DNA of 64,000 nt from Bog-473 sp963745665. GTDB taxonomy: Bacteria > Actinomycetota > Acidimicrobiia > Acidimicrobiales > RAAP-2. The position numbers and the translations under genes are program-made. Under the pieces are notes generated by a model. That model saw only the letters and a list, made by a program, of their open reading frames with translations. It did no database searches and was not told the origin of the DNA. The stretch spans positions 310,001 to 374,000 of the forward strand of contig CAVUYE010000002.1 in NCBI GenBank assembly GCA_963745665.1. Reading direction: 5' to 3'. Positions 60,988-64,000 of this stretch are shown here, piece by piece; positions within the stretch are counted from its first letter, which is position 1, and each line of letters begins with the position of its first letter.

Positions 60988-62570
60988 ATCTCCGAAGGGA
61001 TGCCTTCCCAGTAGGGGTCCCGCAGGCGCCGCTTGTAGAGCTTCCCGTTGGGATCTCGCGGCATGGCCTCCGTGAAGTCGATGCTCCTTGGGCACTTGTA
61101 CTTGGCCAACTGGGTGGCGCAATGGGCCAGCAGCTCATCCGCGAGGTCGTTGGCGGCCCCGTAGCCGGGGGCCGGCTCGACCACAGCCTTGACCTGCTCG
61201 CCCCGGTCCTCGTCCGGGATGCCGAACACGGCGACGTCGCCCACGGCGGGGTGCGCGAGCAGCGCCGCCTCGACCTCGGCCGGGTAGACGTTGACGCCCC
61301 CCGAAATGATCATGTCGATCTTGCGGTCCCGCAGGTACAAGTACCCATCCTCGTCGAGCTCGCCCATGTCCCCGACTGTGAAGTAGTCGCCCTGCCGGTT
61401 GGCGTCCGTCTTCTCGTCGTCGCCCTTGTAGCGGAAGTCGCCGCCCATGAGTTTCATGTAGACGGTGCCGACCGTGCCCGCGGGGACCTCGTTGCCCTCG
61501 TCGTCGAGGACCTTGACGTCGGCGCCCTGCCACGGGCGACCGACCGTACCCGGGTGGTCGAGCCAGTCCTGTGGCTTGGCCAGGGTGCCGCCGCCCTCGG
61601 TGGCACCGTAGAACTCGTAGATCACCGGGCCGAGCCAGTCGAACAGGCTCCGCTTCAGAGTGACCGGGCACGGCGCCGCGGCGTGGATCACCTGGCGCAG
61701 CGATGACACGTCGTACGTGGCGCGCACGTCCTCGGGCAACTGCATGAGCCGGTGCAGCTGGGTGGGGACCATGGCGGTGTCGGTGACGTGGTACCGCGCA
61801 ACGAGCCGCAGCGCCTCCTCGGCATCCCACTTCTCCATGAGCACCACGGGGTGTTCGAAGTGCACCGAGAAGTAGCCGAAGGAGAGCGGGGACATGTGGT
61901 ACATCGGCGACGTCACCAGGTGTACCGCATTCCCGCCGGGCTGAATGTCGTAGCGCAAGAGGTTGCCGCTGAAGACCAGCACCCACGACTCGGGGTCGAA
62001 CGAGGGGAGCGTGCGCTGGACCGCCTTCGGACGTCCTGTCGTGCCCGAGGTGTACTGCATGAATTGTCCCGCCAGCCGATCCGCCGGGGGCCCGTCGGGG
62101 CGGCCGGCGATTGCGGCATGGAGCGGGGTGAAGCCTGGGATACCCCCCGCTTCGCCAGCGGCACCCACAGAGATCCGTCCGGGCTCGGGCACCCCGGCCT
62201 CGCTGGCCGCTGCGCCCGCGACGACGGCGAACCGCTCGTCCGCCACCAGCGCCCGGGCTCCGGAGTCCTTGAGGATGTACGACGCCTCCGCCGCCGTCAG
62301 GTTGCTGTTAAGCGGGACGAAGTTCCAGCCGACCTGGAAGAGAGCCATGAGCACCGTGATGACTTCGGCCCGGTTAGGGAGCAGCATCGCCACCGGATCA
62401 CCCGGCTGCAGTCCCTGTTCCCGCAAAAAGTGCACCAGCTGATTGGCCTCGGCGTGGATCTGGCCGGCCGTCCACTCACGGCCGTCGGGGTCGATGGCGG
62501 CGAGACGGTCGGGCTCTGCGGTCGCGGCGGCCCAGAAGCCTCGGAGAGGGGAAGGGGTCGGTACGGTCAC
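60984..62570 (-). CDS. Acyl-CoA ligase (AMP-forming, FadD-like)
   Basis: This 528-residue enzyme has YTSGTTGRPKAVQRTL, the A5 YEFYGATEGGG, the A7 VGDMGELDEDGYLYLRDRK and the catalytic lysine in DPNGKLYKRRL. The GTG start overlaps the stop of the upstream acyl-CoA dehydrogenase (GTGA). Ring or side-chain carboxylate activation is the expected role. The ATEGGG variant sits in the subgroup of long/bulky acyl ligases. Confidence 0.92.
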   Translation of the reverse strand: MTVPTPSPLRGFWAAATAEPDRLAAIDPDGREWTAGQIHAEANQLVHFLREQGLQPGDPVAMLLPNRAEVITVLMALFQVGWNFVPLNSNLTAAEASYILKDSGARALVADERFAVVAGAAASEAGVPEPGRISVGAAGEAGGIPGFTPLHAAIAGRPDGPPADRLAGQFMQYTSGTTGRPKAVQRTLPSFDPESWVLVFSGNLLRYDIQPGGNAVHLVTSPMYHMSPLSFGYFSVHFEHPVVLMEKWDAEEALRLVARYHVTDTAMVPTQLHRLMQLPEDVRATYDVSSLRQVIHAAAPCPVTLKRSLFDWLGPVIYEFYGATEGGGTLAKPQDWLDHPGTVGRPWQGADVKVLDDEGNEVPAGTVGTVYMKLMGGDFRYKGDDEKTDANRQGDYFTVGDMGELDEDGYLYLRDRKIDMIISGGVNVYPAEVEAALLAHPAVGDVAVFGIPDEDRGEQVKAVVEPAPGYGAANDLADELLAHCATQLAKYKCPRSIDFTEAMPRDPNGKLYKRRLRDPYWEGIPSEI

Positions 62571-63739
62571 CGGGGCAACCCCAACACGTGCTCCCCGACG
62601 ATGTTCTTGTTGATCTCGGTCGTCCCGCCGGCGATGGAGACCGACCGCACGCCGAGCAGGTTGTCGGCCCAGTAGTCACCGGCCCGGAGCGCGTCGAGAC
62701 CGATGAGGTCGACGGCCAGGTTGGCCAGCTCCTGGTCGCAGGAGGCCCACGACAGCTTGGCCAGCGAGCCCCCCGCCCCCGCCGCCGCCGGATCGGCCAG
62801 CGAGCGCTCCGTCAGGAAACGCATGCAACGGATGGCCGCATAGATACTGGCCACGCGCTGCCGCAGCACCGGGTCCCCCAGTCCATCCTTCGCCCGGGGG
62901 TCGGCCAGCAGCTGGTCGAGCCGGCTGGCCAGGGAGAGGTGCAGCCGCGCCACGCCGGCCCGCTCGAAGCTGAGCGTCGTCATGGCCACCGACCACCCGG
63001 CGTGCAGCGGCCCGAGCATGGCCGAGCGGGGCACGCGCGCGTCGGTGAAGAAGAGCTCGGCGAAGGAGACCCCGCCCGTCATGGTCCGTAGCGGCCGCGC
63101 CTCGATACCGGGTGTGCGCAGATCGACCAGGAAGCACGTGATCCCCGCATGCTTCTTCGCCGTCGGGTCCGTCCGCACGTACAACTGGCACCAGTCGGCG
63201 AAGTGCCCGAGCGAGTTCCAGGTCTTTTGCCCGTTGATCACGAAGTCGTCGCCGTCCTCGACCGCGGCGGTGCGCAGCGAGGCCAGGTCGGAGCCGGCGT
63301 CGGGCTCCGACATCCCTTGGGACCAGATCTCGTCGCCGCGCAGCATCGGCTGGAGGAAGCGCGCCTGTTGCTCGGGCGTGCCGAAGTGCATGATGGCCGG
63401 GGCGATGTTGGAGACCCCGATCACGTTGACCGGCCCCGGCGCGCCGATCCGGTTGGTCTCCTCCATGTAGGCCAGCTGCTCAGGGACGCCCGCCCCGCGC
63501 CCGCCGTGCTCGACCGGCCACGAGGGTGCCGCCCACCCGCCGTCGGCCAGCGTGCGGTTCCAGGCCCGCAGGACCTCGAGGGACTCGCCCTCTATCTGGT
63601 GGCCTCCCGCCGCCACCACCTCGGGGGTCAGATGCTTCTCCAACCAGTCCCGCAGTTCGGCCCTGAACGCCGCCGTCTCGCCGGACGACTCGGTGTCCCC
63701 CGACGACTCGGTGTCCGGCCCCTCCCGCGACGACTCCAT
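62567..63739 (-). CDS. Acyl-CoA dehydrogenase
   Basis: ATG 63739 starts 390 residues. GMSEPDAGSDLASLRT is the flavin-contact region, followed by VINGQKTWNSLGH and the C-terminal IAGGTTEINKNIVGEHVL. At the position where MCAD-type enzymes carry the base Glu, the sequence has Gly (AGGTTEI), so the base lies elsewhere or the protein is one half of a heteromeric enzyme, as for some steroid-side-chain FadE pairs. The N terminus has a short DTESSG repeat. It is coupled to the ligase. Confidence 0.88.
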   Translation of the reverse strand: MESSREGPDTESSGDTESSGETAAFRAELRDWLEKHLTPEVVAAGGHQIEGESLEVLRAWNRTLADGGWAAPSWPVEHGGRGAGVPEQLAYMEETNRIGAPGPVNVIGVSNIAPAIMHFGTPEQQARFLQPMLRGDEIWSQGMSEPDAGSDLASLRTAAVEDGDDFVINGQKTWNSLGHFADWCQLYVRTDPTAKKHAGITCFLVDLRTPGIEARPLRTMTGGVSFAELFFTDARVPRSAMLGPLHAGWSVAMTTLSFERAGVARLHLSLASRLDQLLADPRAKDGLGDPVLRQRVASIYAAIRCMRFLTERSLADPAAAGAGGSLAKLSWASCDQELANLAVDLIGLDALRAGDYWADNLLGVRSVSIAGGTTEINKNIVGEHVLGLPR

Positions 63740-63845
63740 GGGTCGGATATTGGTCCAGCATCCCCGTTTCGGACCAACCGCCCAGGTCAGGAGCAGGTCC
63801 GACTGGGTGCCGCCGAATGTCACCGCCACCCGGCACAATGCTTAT

Positions 63846-64000
63846 GTGGTCGCCGTCGAGATCAGGCCGAGGGATTCTCGCTTTGCCAAGCAGTGCCCCC
63901 AGCGCGTGCAGCTCGATGTGCTGCAGCCCTGTGAGCCGCTGCCCGACCCCCCCTTCCTGCAGATGCTTTACCGGGCCGGCGAGGCGTTCGAGGGCGAGAC
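63846..64000 (+). CDS. RecB-like nuclease of TM0106 family (5' end only)
   Basis: From GTG 63846 the frame stays open to the window end. The first 50 or so residues (FAKQCPQRVQLDVLQPCEPL, then a PDPPFLQMLYRAGEAFEGE region) match the N terminus of TM0106-type RecB-like nucleases, whose Cys cluster may bind an iron-sulfur cluster. The rest lies beyond the window, so the function is provisional. Confidence 0.55.
   Translation, partial: MVAVEIRPRDSRFAKQCPQRVQLDVLQPCEPLPDPPFLQMLYRAGEAFEGE

Noticed and set aside
1..64000. Search for CRISPR arrays, rRNA, riboswitches and insertion sequences
   Set aside because: No regularly spaced repeats, rRNA segments, conserved riboswitch cores or transposase genes with ends were recognised by eye. 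The only tandem repeat is the pair at 49872-49915.

Overview
The window is high-GC DNA from an actinobacterium. Evidence: actinobacterial gene families (F420/LLM oxidoreductases, an Rpf-like transglycosylase domain, SCP2-type thiolases paired with DUF35 zinc-ribbon proteins, many P450s, SDRs and acyl-CoA dehydrogenases), frequent GTG/TTG starts, and ATGA/GTGA stop-start overlaps. Acidimicrobiia or a mycobacterial relative are both possible; nothing here settles the genus. No rRNA, tRNA, CRISPR array or intact insertion sequence was seen.

Layout. 0-3.4 kb: a three-gene envelope cassette (secreted OmpA-like protein and two four-helix membrane proteins of unknown function) behind a promoter carrying a 12-bp palindrome. 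4-6.9 kb: metallo-hydrolase, small protein and drug-type exporter. 7-11.3 kb: a coupled operon of Baeyer-Villiger monooxygenase, double SDR and amidohydrolase. 11.5-13.3 kb: a secreted coiled-coil/Rpf-like protein and a HicA-like protein. 13.4-18.1 kb: two CoA-transferases and a convergent arylsulfatase, all broken by single-base frameshifts. 18.4-24.8 kb: diguanylate cyclase, secreted flavin oxidase, Ohr, P450 and a substrate-binding protein. 24.8-35.3 kb: acyl-CoA ligase with TetR, two SDRs divergent from a fused E1 dehydrogenase, acyl-CoA dehydrogenase, SDR, amidohydrolase and a cyclase-family hydrolase. 35.3-42 kb: a second BVMO divergent from a seven-gene oxidative operon (SDR, CMD protein, Rieske oxygenase, SnoaL-like, P450, ABM monooxygenase, with a leader ORF). 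42-50.9 kb: aldolase-family protein, DUF35/thiolase pair, secreted peptidase, P450-SDR with its TetR, desaturase and LLM oxidoreductase. 51-55.4 kb: alcohol dehydrogenase, DapB-like protein and P450, interspersed with decayed genes. 55.5-64 kb: SRPBCC protein, amidohydrolase, hydroxyisobutyrate-type dehydrogenase, a second DUF35/thiolase/CMD set, cupin, acyl-CoA ligase with acyl-CoA dehydrogenase, and the start of a RecB-like nuclease.

Taken together, most genes form a catabolic island: CoA activation, dehydrogenation, hydroxylation by P450 and Rieske enzymes, Baeyer-Villiger oxygen insertion, ring or ester hydrolysis, and thiolase/DUF35 (Ltp2/ChsH2-like) side-chain cleavage. This fits degradation of an alicyclic, terpenoid or steroid-like compound, but the substrate cannot be read from sequence. 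At least two shared operator sequences tie separate promoters together: TGTACCGACCGGT-type sites at three divergent promoters and CTGACACA-n-GAGTCAG sites at two. The strongest oddity is the set of 24 frame changes, all +1, in the CoA-transferase/sulfatase block. The best explanation is a local consensus-quality problem, but it should be checked before these genes are treated as dead.
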